Shown: positions 18,152 through 27,732, numbered from the stretch's first letter. The stretch is DNA of 64,000 bases from Pseudomonas frederiksbergensis (GCF_003732665.1 NZ_MOBP01000009.1:148622-212621); one strand, 5' to 3'. The notes: generated from the sequence alone by a model not told the origin. Translations and numbers: made by a program.

Positions 18152-18967
18152 TCAAGCATCCAGTAGCGCACGGGCAATGGTTTGGAGTTTACGGGTGAGC
18201 GGGCCAACCGACCAGCTCAGTGCTGCGTAGGCGCGCACCGGCCAAACGCCATACACGCTGTTGCAGACAAAGACTTCATCAGCCCATTGCAGCTGATCGA
18301 GGCTGATGTCGATGATTTGCGTGGGAATGCCCAATGACTCAGCCTGAAACAATAATTCGGCGCGCATCACCCCGGCCACGCCACAGCGCTTGAGATCGGC
18401 GGTGATCAGCACACCATTGCGCACCAGGAACAGATTGCTGAAGACACCTTCGATGACCCGACCGACCCGATCAAGCATCAAGCCTTCGGCGTGCTCGGTG
18501 TCTTGCCACTCGGAACGGGCAATCACTTGCTCCAGGCGATTCAAATGCTTGAGCCCGGCGAGCAATGGCTGGTTGGACAGGCGTGTGGCGCAGGGAAACA
18601 AGCGAACGCCCTGCTCGGCATGCACGGCGGGATAAGCGGCGAGCGGATTACCTTGCAGAATGCGTCGGGCCTGGGCCGAAGGGTCGGGAGCGTAACCGCG
18701 CAAGCTGTCGCCGCGGGTGACGATGAGCTTGAGCACGCCCTCGCCCATTGCAGCGGCATAGGCCAGCAGCTCGCTGCGGATCAACCCATGATCGGCAGTG
18801 ATCGCCAGGCGTGAACACCCCTGTGCCAGGCGCGACAGATGCCGCTCCAGCAACAACGGTTGCCCACCGCGCACGGCAATGGTCTCGAACAGACCATCAC
18901 CGTAAGCCAGGCCGCGATCCTTCAGCGACAAAGCGTCAGCCGGCTGACCGTCGACCCAGCTGTCCAT
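18152..18967 (-). CDS. pabC: Aminodeoxychorismate lyase PabC
   Basis: A 271-residue PLP-dependent class IV aminotransferase-fold lyase that releases pyruvate from 4-amino-4-deoxychorismate to give p-aminobenzoate for folate. The N-terminus DRGLAYGDGLFET, the segment LGLMLD-like EGLMLDRVGRVIEGVFSN and the Lys-containing LKHLNRLEQV region are family typical. Its stop and the fabF stop region overlap by one base (TGATG junction at 18967). The fabF-pabC-mltG order is conserved in gammaproteobacteria. Confidence 0.92.
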   Translation of the reverse strand: MDSWVDGQPADALSLKDRGLAYGDGLFETIAVRGGQPLLLERHLSRLAQGCSRLAITADHGLIRSELLAYAAAMGEGVLKLIVTRGDSLRGYAPDPSAQARRILQGNPLAAYPAVHAEQGVRLFPCATRLSNQPLLAGLKHLNRLEQVIARSEWQDTEHAEGLMLDRVGRVIEGVFSNLFLVRNGVLITADLKRCGVAGVMRAELLFQAESLGIPTQIIDISLDQLQWADEVFVCNSVYGVWPVRAYAALSWSVGPLTRKLQTIARALLDA

Positions 18968-20211
18968 CAGTCAGCGAACCGGCGGAACACCAGCGAGCCG
19001 TTGGTGCCACCAAACCCGAAGGAGTTGGACAGCACCACATCGATATCCATGTTGCGCGCGGTGTGCGGCACGAAGTCGAGGTCGCAGCCTTCGTCCGGCT
19101 CATCGAGGTTGATGGTCGGCGGCGCCACCTGGCTGTTGATCGCCAGCACACTGAAGATCGCCTCGACCGCGCCCGCCGCACCCAACAGGTGACCGGTCAT
19201 GGACTTGGTCGAACTGACCGCCAGCTTGTAGGCGTGATCGCCGAACACCGACTTGATCGCACAGGCTTCGGCGAGGTCACCGGCCGAAGTGGAAGTGCCG
19301 TGGGCGTTGATGTACTGGACCTGGTCGCCATTGATCTTGGCGTCGCGCAGGGCATTGGTGATGCAACGTGCAGCACCGGCGCCGTCGGCGGGAGGCGACG
19401 TCATGTGGTAGGCATCGCCACTGGTGCCGAAGCCGATCAGCTCGGCGTAGATGGTCGCGCCACGGGCCTTGGCGTGCTCCAGCTCTTCGAGCACCAATGC
19501 ACCGGCGCCATCGGACAGGACGAAGCCATCACGGCCCTTGTCCCATGGACGGCTGGCACGGGTCGGCTCGTCGTTGCGGGTCGACAGTGCGCGGGAGGCA
19601 CCGAAGCCGCCCATGCCCAGACCGCAGGCCGCCATTTCAGCGCCGCCGGCAATCATCACGTCGGCTTCGTCGTACATGATGTTGCGCGCCGCCATGCCGA
19701 TGCAGTGCGTACCGGTGGTGCATGCAGTGGCGATGGCGTAGTTAGGTCCCTGTGCACCCAGGTGGATGGACAGGAAACCGGAAATCATATTGATGATCGA
19801 GCCGGGCACGAAGAATGGTGAAATTCGACGAGGGCCAGAATCATGCAGGGTGCGGCTGGTTTCTTCGATATTGGTCAGTCCGCCAATACCCGAACCCATG
19901 GCCACGCCGATGCGCTCACGGTTGGCGTCGGTGACTTCCAGACCCGCGTTACGCACAGCCTGAAAACCTGCGGCCAGACCGTATTGAATGAACAGGTCGA
20001 GCTTGCGAGCTTCCTTGACCGACAGGTACTCCTCGACATTGAAGCCCTTTACCGAGCCGCCAAAACGGGTGGAATAGGCAGAAAGGTCGGTGTGTTCGAT
20101 CAGACCAATGCCACTGCGGCCAGCCAGAATGCCCTGCCAACTGCTCGGCACATCCGTGCCCAGTGGCGACAACATACCCATACCGGTGACTACGACGCGT
20201 CTACGCGACAC
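18967..20211 (-). CDS. fabF: Beta-ketoacyl-ACP synthase II FabF
   Basis: A 414-residue condensing enzyme of fatty acid elongation. Active-site Cys164 lies in TACTTGTH, and the two His residues are in NAHGTSTS and TGHLLGAAG. The start is a GTG ([10 protein letters not shown]) at 20211 with GGAGAG 5 nt upstream; the longer form beginning MQSRHLKK has no Shine-Dalgarno. The acpP terminator lies just upstream, so read-through or a separate promoter drives it. Next gene pabC overlaps by one base. Confidence 0.94.
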   Translation of the reverse strand: MSRRRVVVTGMGMLSPLGTDVPSSWQGILAGRSGIGLIEHTDLSAYSTRFGGSVKGFNVEEYLSVKEARKLDLFIQYGLAAGFQAVRNAGLEVTDANRERIGVAMGSGIGGLTNIEETSRTLHDSGPRRISPFFVPGSIINMISGFLSIHLGAQGPNYAIATACTTGTHCIGMAARNIMYDEADVMIAGGAEMAACGLGMGGFGASRALSTRNDEPTRASRPWDKGRDGFVLSDGAGALVLEELEHAKARGATIYAELIGFGTSGDAYHMTSPPADGAGAARCITNALRDAKINGDQVQYINAHGTSTSAGDLAEACAIKSVFGDHAYKLAVSSTKSMTGHLLGAAGAVEAIFSVLAINSQVAPPTINLDEPDEGCDLDFVPHTARNMDIDVVLSNSFGFGGTNGSLVFRRFAD

Positions 20212-20255
20212 AGCACTCTCCTTTTTCAAATGACGACTTTGCATCAGGCCTAAAG

Positions 20256-20290
20256 AAAAAACCGCACGCCGTGATGGCAGTGCGGTTTTT
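20256..20290 (-). terminator. Intrinsic terminator/attenuator after acpP
   Basis: AAAACCGCAC and GTGCGGTTTT pair around a 12-nt loop, with a T-run in the minus direction (and A-run for the other strand). It lies between acpP and fabF and would let acpP be expressed far above fabF. Confidence 0.85.
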
Positions 20291-20319
20291 CCATGACAGC
20301 TAGCAACGATTACAAGCTA

Positions 20320-20556
20320 TTAAGCCTGGTGGTTAGTAACGTAATCGATTGCAGCTTGTACAGTAGTGATCTTCTCAGCTTCTTCGTCAGGGATTTCGGT
20401 CTCGAATTCCTCTTCCAGAGCCATCACCAGCTCAACGGTGTCAAGGGAGTCGGCACCCAGGTCTTCAACGAAGGAAGCAGTGTTGACCACTTCTTCTTCT
20501 TTAACGCCCAGTTGCTCAGCAACGATTTTCTTGACGCGCTCTTCGATGGTGCTCAT
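20320..20556 (-). CDS. acpP: Acyl carrier protein AcpP
   Basis: A 78-residue, highly acidic four-helix protein. Ser37 in [19 protein letters not shown] carries the phosphopantetheine arm. It shuttles acyl chains among FabD, FabF, FabG and PlsX, all encoded nearby. It has its own predicted promoter (20609-20636) and a terminator right after the gene, consistent with its high abundance. Confidence 0.97.
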   Translation of the reverse strand: MSTIEERVKKIVAEQLGVKEEEVVNTASFVEDLGADSLDTVELVMALEEEFETEIPDEEAEKITTVQAAIDYVTNHQA

Positions 20557-20608
20557 ACCTTGTTTTCACTCCTAATGGACAAATTCAGGCAGCTGGCCAG
20601 TGGGTAAG

Positions 20609-20636
20609 TGTATAGAAAGACTTTTCAGTTTTTCAA
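20609..20636 (-). promoter_or_regulatory. Predicted acpP promoter
   Basis: Minus-strand TTGAAA (20631-20636), 16-bp spacer and TATACA (20609-20614), about 50 bp upstream of the acpP start, in an A/T-rich stretch between fabG and acpP. Confidence 0.6.
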
Positions 20637-20747
20637 CTGAAAGCTTCACTCCTCAAACCCTGCGGCCCTCTGCCTATAAATAGATTGCAGCTTTATAACG
20701 GATTTTAGACAGCTCGTATGACATTTTTTTGAAGCAACCCGTCACAT

Positions 20748-21491
20748 TTAACTCATGTACATCCCGCCGTTCACCGGGATTGTAGCCCCAGTAACGTAAG
20801 CCGCACCGTCGGACGCAAGAAAAGCGACCACAGACGCGATCTCTTGAGCTTGCCCCAAACGGCCCAGCGGAATCTGTGTCACCAAGGATTCACGCTGCGC
20901 TTCAGGCAGTTCGCGCGTCATATCGGTGTCGATGAACCCTGGGGCCACCGAGTTTACCGTAATCGAACGCGAACCGACTTCACGCGCCAGTGCGCGGCTG
21001 AAACCTTCCAGACCGGCCTTGGCGGCAGCGTAGTTTACTTGGCCTGCGTTGCCCATGGCACCCACAACCGAACCAATACTGATAATTCGTCCCCAACGGG
21101 CCTTGGTCATGCCGCGCAAAACACCCTTGGACAGGCGGAACAGACTGTTCAAGTTGGTATCGATGACGTCGTTCCATTCGTCGTCTTTCATGCGCATCAT
21201 CAGATTATCGCGGGTGATGCCAGCATTGTTGACAAGGATTACCGGGACACCGAATTGCGCAGTGATGTTCGCCAGCACTGCCGCAACGGACTCGTCACTG
21301 GTGACATTAAGTTCCAGGCCAGTGCCTTCGATAGCGTTTTCTTTCAGGGTTGCAGCGATGCGCTCGGCGCCCGAAGCGGTGGTCGCGGTGCCGATGACGA
21401 TGGCGCCCTGACGACCCAATTCCAGGGCGATAGCCTGGCCGATACCGCGGCTCGCACCGGTGACCAATGCAACTTTACCTTGCAGACTCAT
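20748..21491 (-). CDS. fabG: 3-oxoacyl-ACP reductase FabG
   Basis: A 247-residue NADPH-dependent SDR of fatty acid synthesis. Cofactor motif TGASRGIG, NNAG at 88-91, and the Ser141-Tyr154-Lys158 catalytic set in IGSVVGAMGNAGQVNYAAAK. The C-terminus GGMYMS is as in E. coli FabG. It follows fabD by 16 bp and precedes acpP by about 190 bp. Confidence 0.95.
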   Translation of the reverse strand: MSLQGKVALVTGASRGIGQAIALELGRQGAIVIGTATTASGAERIAATLKENAIEGTGLELNVTSDESVAAVLANITAQFGVPVILVNNAGITRDNLMMRMKDDEWNDVIDTNLNSLFRLSKGVLRGMTKARWGRIISIGSVVGAMGNAGQVNYAAAKAGLEGFSRALAREVGSRSITVNSVAPGFIDTDMTRELPEAQRESLVTQIPLGRLGQAQEIASVVAFLASDGAAYVTGATIPVNGGMYMS

Positions 21492-21507
21492 GCAAGCTTC
21501 TCCTGAT

Positions 21508-22446
21508 TCAGGCCAACGCTGCGCGAGCGGCAGCGAAAGCGTCTGGGGTATTAAGGTTGGATGTCGACACGCCTTCGGCGCAGCGTTTATTCAGGCCGGC
21601 AAGCACCTTGCCTGGGCCGCACTCGACCAGTTGGGTCGCGCCCTTGGCAGCCAGCGCCTGGACCGATTCGACCCAGCGCACAGGCTTGTAGAGCTGTTCA
21701 AGCAGATCACGCTTGAGGGTGTCCAGATCCGCCGGCACAGCAGCGCTGACGTTCTGTACCACCGGGATCTGTGGCGCCTGCCAGTCAATGGCAGCGATGG
21801 ACTCGGCAAAACGCTCGGCCGCCGGACGCATCAGTTCGCAGTGGGACGGCACGCTGACCGGCAACGGCATGGCGCGCTTGGCACCACGGGCCTTGCAGCC
21901 TTCGATGGCCCGCTCGACCGCCGCCTTGGCACCAGCGATTACGACCTGGCCAGGGGAGTTGAAGTTAACGGCACTGACCACTTCGCCTTGGGCCGCTTCG
22001 GCACAGGCTGCCAGCACATCGGCATCTTCCAGACCGAGGATAGCGGCCATGCCGCCCTGCCCGGCCGGAACGGCTTCTTGCATCAGTTGACCACGACGCT
22101 CGACCAGTTTCACCGCGTCGCCCAGACTCAGGCTGCCCGCGGCCACCAGGGCGCTGTATTCGCCCAGGCTGTGACCGGCAACGTAAGCCGGACGCGCGCC
22201 GCCTTGCGCCAGCCACAGGCGCCACAGGGCGATCGAGGCGGTCAGAATGGCCGGCTGGGTTTTATCGGTTTGATTGAGTTGCTCTTCCGGCCCTTGCTGG
22301 GTCAGTGCCCACAGGTCGTAACCCAGAGCATCGGAAGCTTCTTTGAATGTTTCGAGGACCACTGGATGTTGCGCGCCCAACTCGGCCAGCATGCCGAGGG
22401 ACTGCGAACCCTGTCCTGGAAAGACGAATGCGAGGGAAGCAGACAT
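21508..22446 (-). CDS. fabD: Malonyl-CoA:ACP transacylase FabD
   Basis: A 312-residue transacylase loading malonate onto AcpP. The nucleophile Ser93 is in GHSLGEYSAL, the N-terminus FVFPGQGSQ and PSHCELM His region are typical. It lies 125 bp downstream of plsX and 16 bp before fabG. The gap to plsX (22447-22571) shows no gene or clear hairpin. Confidence 0.95.
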   Translation of the reverse strand: MSASLAFVFPGQGSQSLGMLAELGAQHPVVLETFKEASDALGYDLWALTQQGPEEQLNQTDKTQPAILTASIALWRLWLAQGGARPAYVAGHSLGEYSALVAAGSLSLGDAVKLVERRGQLMQEAVPAGQGGMAAILGLEDADVLAACAEAAQGEVVSAVNFNSPGQVVIAGAKAAVERAIEGCKARGAKRAMPLPVSVPSHCELMRPAAERFAESIAAIDWQAPQIPVVQNVSAAVPADLDTLKRDLLEQLYKPVRWVESVQALAAKGATQLVECGPGKVLAGLNKRCAEGVSTSNLNTPDAFAAARAALA

Positions 22447-22571
22447 GTAACAAGCCCCTAATGATCTTGTCGTCGGAGAATTGACGTCCCGTTATAGGGA
22501 CACAAGAAACTGACAGTTGGATGGCCAATTGAACTGAGCGGTCACATTTAAGCATTGTCCGACGAAAACGC

Positions 22572-23582
22572 CTAAGGCAACAAATCCTCCAGACGACCGT
22601 GCAACCGTTGCGGAAGGTTTTCCTGGATCTCGATCAGCGCACGCTGGATAGCGCTTTGGAAGCCCTGCACACCAGCGGAGCCGTGGCTTTTCACGACAAT
22701 GCCCTGCAAGCCAAGGAAACTCGCGCCATTGTGGCGCGCCGGGGCCAGATCGGCCTGCAAGCGCTTCATCAGCGGCAGCGCCAGGGCACCGACCATGCGC
22801 GAGGCGAGGTTTTTCTTGAACAAGGCTTCGATACGCCCGGCAATCATGGTCGCTAGGCCTTCGCTGGACTTGAGCAGGATATTGCCGACAAAACCATCGC
22901 ACACCACCACATCCGCCTCGCCCCGGTACAAGCCATCACCTTCGACAAAACCGATGTAGTTGATGCCTCGGGCGCTCTGCAACAAGGTCGCGGCGAGCTT
23001 GACCTGCTGATTGCCCTTGATGTCTTCAGTGCCAATGTTCAGCAGCGCCACTCGCGGGCGAACTACGCCGAGGGTTTCCGCCGCCACCGAGCCCATGATC
23101 GCGAACTGCAACAAATGCTCGGCACTGCAATCGACATTGGCACCGAGGTCGAGCAACTGGCAATAGCCCTTCTGGGTCGGAATGGCCGCCACCATCGCAG
23201 GCCGATCGATGCCGGGCAAGGTTTTGAGCACAAACCGCGACAAAGCCATCAGCGCCCCGGTATTGCCGGCACTGACACAGGCCTGGACCTTGCCATCACG
23301 CAACAGCTCAAGGGCCACGCGCATCGACGAATCAGGCTTGCCGCGCAAGGCCTGGGCAGGCTTTTCGTCCATGGTGATGACTTCGGACGCCGGCGTAATC
23401 GACAGGCGCGCGCGATCCACAGCCGATTGGCCACAGAGCAGTTCTTCTAAAAGGGTAGGTTGACCGACGAGGGTCAGGTGCAGCGAGGGTGTAGCAGACA
23501 GGCAAGCAAGGCTGGCCTGAACAATGCTGCGGGGACCGAAGTCCCCGCCCATTGCGTCAATCGCGATGACTTGAGCAGACAA
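22572..23582 (-). CDS. plsX: Phosphate acyltransferase PlsX
   Basis: A 336-residue peripheral membrane enzyme converting acyl-ACP to acyl-phosphate for phospholipid synthesis. The N-terminus [12 protein letters not shown] and the GNTGALMA and GNILLK motifs are diagnostic. The homologous N-terminus begins at an unusual TTG start codon 4 nt after the rpmF stop, with only a weak GAG purine run upstream, so translation is probably coupled to rpmF. An alternative ATG within the AMGGDF motif would remove the first conserved strand. Confidence 0.93.
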   Translation of the reverse strand: MSAQVIAIDAMGGDFGPRSIVQASLACLSATPSLHLTLVGQPTLLEELLCGQSAVDRARLSITPASEVITMDEKPAQALRGKPDSSMRVALELLRDGKVQACVSAGNTGALMALSRFVLKTLPGIDRPAMVAAIPTQKGYCQLLDLGANVDCSAEHLLQFAIMGSVAAETLGVVRPRVALLNIGTEDIKGNQQVKLAATLLQSARGINYIGFVEGDGLYRGEADVVVCDGFVGNILLKSSEGLATMIAGRIEALFKKNLASRMVGALALPLMKRLQADLAPARHNGASFLGLQGIVVKSHGSAGVQGFQSAIQRALIEIQENLPQRLHGRLEDLLP

Positions 23583-23586
23583 GTGA

Positions 23587-23769
23587 TTACTCGTCAGCGC
23601 CCTTGTCGATCACTTTACGGCCACGGTATACGCCTTCTGGCGATACGTGGTGACGCAGGTGAATTTCACCGGTGGTTTTTTCTACAGACAGAGTGCTCGC
23701 CGTCAGGGCGTCGTGCGAACGACGCATGTCACGGGCAGAGCGGGATTTTTTGTTCTGCTGAACAGCCAT
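23587..23769 (-). CDS. rpmF: 50S ribosomal protein L32 RpmF
   Basis: A 60-residue basic ribosomal protein ([20 protein letters not shown], ending in KGADE). It lacks the four-cysteine zinc motif, as in other gammaproteobacterial L32. It lies in the conserved yceD-rpmF-plsX order, 13 bp after yceD and 4 bp before plsX. Confidence 0.95.
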   Translation of the reverse strand: MAVQQNKKSRSARDMRRSHDALTASTLSVEKTTGEIHLRHHVSPEGVYRGRKVIDKGADE

Positions 23770-23782
23770 AATTGATTAACTC

Positions 23783-24310
23783 CTAAACGTTTGGGTCACG
23801 CTTTAACTGCGCCAATACACTGAACGGGTTGGACCGCGTTACCTCGTCCTCGCTCGGTTCGGGCTCATCGAGACCCGCCGGCTGCTGGCATTCTTCCGGA
23901 TGATGAGCAGGCACAATGGGCAAGGCGAGCAAAAGCTCCTCCTCGATCAGTGACTGCAGATCCAATGGATCTTCGCCCAGTTCCAGCACGTCATAACCTT
24001 TCGGCAACGACTGGGTATTCGCACCCTCCTTCACCACAGCATAACTGCATTCGCTATGGATCGGCAGGGTGACCAGCTCAAGACATCGCTGGCAAACCAT
24101 TTTGACTTCGGTGTCGATAAAACTGTGGATTACCACAGACTTACGTTCATCTCGTTCAAAAACGAATTTAGCCTGCACCGTACCGACAGTGTCGGAAAGC
24201 GGGTCGCAGAGTCTCTCCAAATCGGCCAGCAGCAGTTCACCTTGAAGGGTGGTGCCACGATCAGCCAATTTGCGCGGGTCAACGTGAGGTGGAATCGGGT
24301 CATTCAACAT
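23783..24310 (-). CDS. yceD: YceD/DUF177 family protein (23S rRNA accumulation protein)
   Basis: A 175-residue DUF177 protein with the CQRC motif (VKMVCQRCLELV) and acidic C-terminal half (EEELLLALPIVPAHHPEEC) of the family, which is linked to 23S rRNA accumulation and ribosome assembly. The start MLNDPIPPHVDP is chosen by family alignment. No Shine-Dalgarno precedes it; instead a near-consensus promoter places the transcript start about 3 nt before the ATG, so the mRNA looks leaderless. An in-frame ATG 8 codons upstream overlaps the -10 box and cannot be on that transcript. Confidence 0.9.
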   Translation of the reverse strand: MLNDPIPPHVDPRKLADRGTTLQGELLLADLERLCDPLSDTVGTVQAKFVFERDERKSVVIHSFIDTEVKMVCQRCLELVTLPIHSECSYAVVKEGANTQSLPKGYDVLELGEDPLDLQSLIEEELLLALPIVPAHHPEECQQPAGLDEPEPSEDEVTRSNPFSVLAQLKRDPNV

Positions 24311-24319
24311 AGGCGCAGC

Positions 24320-24347
24320 ATTATAGGGATGCACCCGGCCATGTCAA
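24320..24347 (-). promoter_or_regulatory. Near-consensus sigma70 promoter of yceD-rpmF-plsX
   Basis: Minus-strand TTGACA (24342-24347), 16-bp spacer and TATAAT (24320-24325) are perfect hexamers. The ATG of yceD begins at 24310, so the predicted +1 at about 24313 leaves a 3-nt leader. Confidence 0.8.
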
Positions 24348-24415
24348 AGGAAATTCAGCCCTGTCCGTCACTTGGAAGCCTCGCTAGAATTCGCCCCTGC
24401 CTTTTGGAGATGCCC

Positions 24416-24994
24416 ATGCTGCCTTTATTACTCGCTTCAAGCTCGGTTTATCGCCGGGAATTGCTGGGCCGCCTGCAACTTGAATTTACCTGCAGCTCGC
24501 CGGATATCGACGAAAGCCATCGTCTCGACGAGTCCGCAATTAATCTGGTCAAGCGCCTCGCCGAAGAGAAAGCCAGGGCACTGGCCGCCAGCCACCCCGC
24601 CCACCTGATCATCGGCTCCGATCAGGTCGCGGTGCTCGGCGAGCGGATTATCGGCAAACCCCACACCTTCGAAAAGGCCCGGGAACAGCTTCTGGCCTCC
24701 AGCGGCGCCAGCGTGACGTTCCTGACCGGCCTGGCCCTGCTCAACAGCCAGACCGGCCACTGCCAGGTCGACTGCGTGCCGTTCACCGTACACATGCGCA
24801 CACTCGATCAGGCGCGCATCGAACGCTACCTGCACGCAGAACAGCCCTACGACTGCGCCGGCAGCTTCAAGGCCGAAGGTTTGGGGGTGAGCCTGTTTCA
24901 AAGCACCGAAGGCCCTGACGCCACCAGCCTGATCGGCCTGCCGCTGATTCGCCTGATCGACATGCTATTGGCTGAAGGCGTGCAAATCCCCTGA
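24416..24994 (+). CDS. Maf-family nucleotide pyrophosphatase (YceF type)
   Basis: A 192-residue Maf-like house-cleaning enzyme. The N-terminus LPLLLASSSVYRRELLGRL, the GSDQVAVL motif and the KAEGLGVSLF region fit the YceF subgroup, which hydrolyses m7GTP to m7GMP. The start at 24416 has GGAG 6 nt upstream; the ATG at 24410 directly abuts that purine run. It is divergent from yceD with about 100 bp between them and ends at a bidirectional terminator. Confidence 0.92.
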   Translation: MLPLLLASSSVYRRELLGRLQLEFTCSSPDIDESHRLDESAINLVKRLAEEKARALAASHPAHLIIGSDQVAVLGERIIGKPHTFEKAREQLLASSGASVTFLTGLALLNSQTGHCQVDCVPFTVHMRTLDQARIERYLHAEQPYDCAGSFKAEGLGVSLFQSTEGPDATSLIGLPLIRLIDMLLAEGVQIP

Positions 24995-24997
24995 ACA

Positions 24998-25027
24998 CAA
25001 AAAACCGGCCACGAAGGCCGGTTTCTT
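24998..25027. terminator. Bidirectional terminator between maf and sppA
   Basis: AAACCGGCC-ACGA-GGCCGGTTT hairpin (25002-25023) flanked by an A-run and a T-rich run, placed between the convergent maf and sppA genes. Confidence 0.88.
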
Positions 25028-25042
25028 TATGCGCTCAATGGA

Positions 25043-26032
25043 TCAGCGCAACGATGGACCGTGAAAACCCATCCACATCGCAATCTGCTCAGCCACGCTG
25101 GCGCCGAGCTTCTTCGAGAAGCGATCAAGCGGCGATTCCTGGACAGTGAAATCGACGATTTCTTTCTCGCCAACCACATCACGCGCCACCGAACTGGTAT
25201 TGCCCAGGCCATCGATCAAGCCCAGTGGCAGTGCCTGCTCACCCGACCAGACCAGACCGGAGAACAGCTCCGGATGCTCCTTATCCTTGAGGCGATCGCC
25301 ACGCCCCTTCTTCACACTCGCGATGAACTGCTGGTGAGTGGTGTCGAGAACGCCCTGCCAGAACTGGGTTTCTTCAGGCTTTTGCGGCTGGAACGGGTCC
25401 AGGAACGATTTGTGCTCGCCAGAGGTATAGGTGCGGCGCTCAACACCCAGCTTCTCCATGGTGCCGACGAAACCGTAACCGGCGGCGGTCACACCGATGG
25501 AACCCACCAGGCTCGCCTTGTCGGCGTAAATCTGATCCGCCGCGCTGGCAATGTAATAAGCACCCGAGGCGCCCAGGTCCGAGATCACGGCATACACCTT
25601 GATATTCGGATGCAAGGCACGCAAGCGACCAATCTCGTCATAGACATAACCCGACTGCACCGGACTGCCACCAGGACTGTTGATCCGCAAGATGATGCCC
25701 TTGACCTTCTCATCTTCGAAGGCGGCACGCAGGCTGGTGACAATGTTGTCGGCACTTGCGGTTTCTTTGTCAGCTATTACGCCCGTGACATCGATCACTG
25801 CCGTGTAATTCGAACCGCGGGTAGCGCTTTTTTCCATGCTGATCAGCGGCGACAGCAACAGCATCGCAACAAACAGATACGTAAAAGCCAGGAATTTGAA
25901 GAAGATCCCCCAGCGACGGGAGCGGCGCTGTTCCTGCACGCCGGCCAGCAAGGTCTTTTCCAACAGCTTCCAGCTCTTCTCGTCACCACCTTCAGCGCTC
26001 GACTTATCGGGTGCTTTCCATTCGTCGGTCAT
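25043..26032 (-). CDS. sppA: S49-family signal peptide peptidase SppA
   Basis: A 329-residue single-domain SppA that degrades cleaved signal peptides at the inner membrane. A membrane anchor spans about residues 42-62. Nucleophile Ser156 lies in LGASGAYYIAS and general base Lys208 in SGEHK, 52 residues apart as in B. subtilis SppA. Length is half that of the E. coli tandem-domain enzyme. The HAD phosphatase gene lies 24 bp upstream on the same strand. Confidence 0.93.
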   Translation of the reverse strand: MTDEWKAPDKSSAEGGDEKSWKLLEKTLLAGVQEQRRSRRWGIFFKFLAFTYLFVAMLLLSPLISMEKSATRGSNYTAVIDVTGVIADKETASADNIVTSLRAAFEDEKVKGIILRINSPGGSPVQSGYVYDEIGRLRALHPNIKVYAVISDLGASGAYYIASAADQIYADKASLVGSIGVTAAGYGFVGTMEKLGVERRTYTSGEHKSFLDPFQPQKPEETQFWQGVLDTTHQQFIASVKKGRGDRLKDKEHPELFSGLVWSGEQALPLGLIDGLGNTSSVARDVVGEKEIVDFTVQESPLDRFSKKLGASVAEQIAMWMGFHGPSLR

Positions 26033-26056
26033 TCCATCTACCCCAGCAAAAATGTA

Positions 26057-26719
26057 TTAGGTGCGCTGATTCAACCACGCGTGCAATTCAGAAAAATGAT
26101 CAATGGCCAGTCGCGGCTCAAAAAGTTTCAGCGCCTCGATGGACTGAGCGCCGTAACTGACCGCAACCGAATCCATTCCGGCGTTGCGTGCCATCTGCAA
26201 GTCGAAGGACGAATCCCCGACCATCAACGCCTGCTGCGGCGCAACGCCGCAATGCGCCAGAATCTCTTCCAGCATCAACGGATGCGGCTTGCTGGCGGTC
26301 TCATCGGCGGCACGGGTGATATCGAAATAGTCTTCCCAACCATGGGCCTTGAGCACCCGATCCAGCCCGCGCCGCGCCTTGCCGGTGGCGACCGCCAAGT
26401 GATAACCGGCATCGCGAAACGCCGCCATCGACTCGACAACACCCTCGAACAACGGCGAAGGCACTGCTTCCGCAGCGATGTAGTGATCCGCGTAGTGCTG
26501 ACGGAACGCTATCAGCTCGTCGTCGCCAATCTGCGGATACAACGTGCGAATCGCCTCGGGCAAGCCCAAGCCGATAATGCCTTTGACGGCAAAGTCATCC
26601 CGCAATTGAAAACCGGAGCGCTCGGACGCGACATGCATCGCCTCGACAATCCGACCAATGGAATCGGCCAAGGTGCCGTCCCAATCGAAAATCAGCAGTT
26701 TGTAATCAGAGGGGTGCAC
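26057..26719 (-). CDS. HAD-IA family hydrolase, phosphoglycolate phosphatase-like
   Basis: A 220-residue HAD phosphatase: motif [11 protein letters not shown], motif II VATGK (Thr), motif III Lys in the TASKPHP segment, motif [14 protein letters not shown] helical cap lies between about residues 15 and 85. Substrate is not evident; relatives act on phosphoglycolate or sugar phosphates. The start overlaps the rluC stop by 14 bp, so the rluC-HAD-sppA run is one transcription unit. Confidence 0.88.
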   Translation of the reverse strand: MHPSDYKLLIFDWDGTLADSIGRIVEAMHVASERSGFQLRDDFAVKGIIGLGLPEAIRTLYPQIGDDELIAFRQHYADHYIAAEAVPSPLFEGVVESMAAFRDAGYHLAVATGKARRGLDRVLKAHGWEDYFDITRAADETASKPHPLMLEEILAHCGVAPQQALMVGDSSFDLQMARNAGMDSVAVSYGAQSIEALKLFEPRLAIDHFSELHAWLNQRT

Positions 26720-27668
26720 TCAGGCGCTCCACGGTCTTGGCCCACATCTCATCCACCGGCGCCTGCAACTTCAACTCGCCGCCATCAGGCAACGGCACGG
26801 TCAGCAGGTAGGCGTGGAGGAACAGGCGTTTGCCGCCCAGGTCACGAATCTCTTTACTGAAATCGTCATCGCCGTACTTGGTGTCACCGGCAATGCAATG
26901 CCCGGCGTGCAGGGTGTGGACGCGGATCTGGTGAGTCCGCCCGGTAATCGGCTTGGCTTCGATCAGGGTGGCAAAATCGCCGAAACGGCGCAGGACCTTG
27001 AACACGGTCACAGACTCTTTGCCCTCCTCCTCGTCGACCTCAACCATGCGTTCGCCTGAACGCAAGTTGCTCTTGCCCAGCGATGCACGGACTTGCTTGA
27101 TCGAGGCCGCCCAGTTGCCGCGGACCAGCGCCATATAGCGCTTGTCGACGCCATCGCCGCGCAATGCCGTGTGCAAGTGGCGCAGCATGCTGCGCTTCTT
27201 GGCGATCATCAGCAGGCCGGAGGTGTCACGGTCGAGGCGGTGAACCAGTTCGAGCTCTTTGCAATCGGGACGCAACTGACGAAAGGCTTCGATCACGCCG
27301 TAGGTCAAGCCGCTGCCGCCGTGAACCGCAATGCCGCAAGGCTTGTTGATCACGATCAGCGCCTTGTCCTCGAAGATAATCGAGGCTTCGAGGCGCTGGA
27401 GCAGGCCTTGTGCCAGCGGCACCGGTTCGTCGCGCTCGGGCACGCGAACCGGCGGCACGCGCACGATATCGCCCGCCTGCAGCTTGTATTCGGGCTTGAT
27501 CCGGCCTTTGTTCACTCGCACTTCGCCTTTGCGCAAAATGCGGTAAATCAAGGTCTTGGGCACGCCTTTGAGCCGAGCGAGAAGGAAGTTATCAATACGT
27601 TGGCCGGCATATTCCGGCGAGACCTCCAGCAGTTGTACGGCTGGGGTCGAGGGGGCGGTAGTCGTCAT
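26706..27668 (-). CDS. rluC: 23S rRNA pseudouridine synthase RluC
   Basis: A 320-residue RluA-family pseudouridine synthase. An S4 RNA-binding domain lies at about residues 22-80 ([20 protein letters not shown]), and catalytic Asp146 is in [11 protein letters not shown]. It modifies U955, U2504 and U2580 equivalents in 23S rRNA. No Shine-Dalgarno precedes the ATG, and an extended -10 box ends 7 nt upstream, so the mRNA may be leaderless. It is divergent from rne, as in E. coli. Confidence 0.93.
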   Translation of the reverse strand: MTTTAPSTPAVQLLEVSPEYAGQRIDNFLLARLKGVPKTLIYRILRKGEVRVNKGRIKPEYKLQAGDIVRVPPVRVPERDEPVPLAQGLLQRLEASIIFEDKALIVINKPCGIAVHGGSGLTYGVIEAFRQLRPDCKELELVHRLDRDTSGLLMIAKKRSMLRHLHTALRGDGVDKRYMALVRGNWAASIKQVRASLGKSNLRSGERMVEVDEEEGKESVTVFKVLRRFGDFATLIEAKPITGRTHQIRVHTLHAGHCIAGDTKYGDDDFSKEIRDLGGKRLFLHAYLLTVPLPDGGELKLQAPVDEMWAKTVERLSAPL

Positions 27669-27675
27669 GGCGCGG

Positions 27676-27684
27676 ATGATAACA
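27676..27684 (-). promoter_or_regulatory. Extended -10 element of rluC
   Basis: Minus-strand TGT-TATCAT fits the TGn extended -10 pattern. Seven bases separate it from the rluC ATG, so +1 would fall at the start codon. No good -35 is visible. Confidence 0.45.
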
Positions 27685-27697
27685 ATTTTTTATGGAA

Positions 27698-27726
27698 TTG
27701 AAGCACTTAATCATTGCTGCTATAGT
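27698..27726 (+). promoter_or_regulatory. Predicted rne promoter
   Basis: TTGAAG (27698-27703), 17-bp spacer and TATAGT (27721-27726). With +1 near 27733 the rne leader would be about 635 nt. The promoter diverges from that of rluC, whose -10 lies only about 15 bp away. Confidence 0.65.
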
Positions 27727-27732
27727 CGCGAA

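Noticed and set aside
25061..26860. A 599-codon plus-strand open frame opposite sppA, the HAD gene and rluC
   Set aside because: It crosses three minus-strand genes with well-defined motifs and shows no domain of its own.
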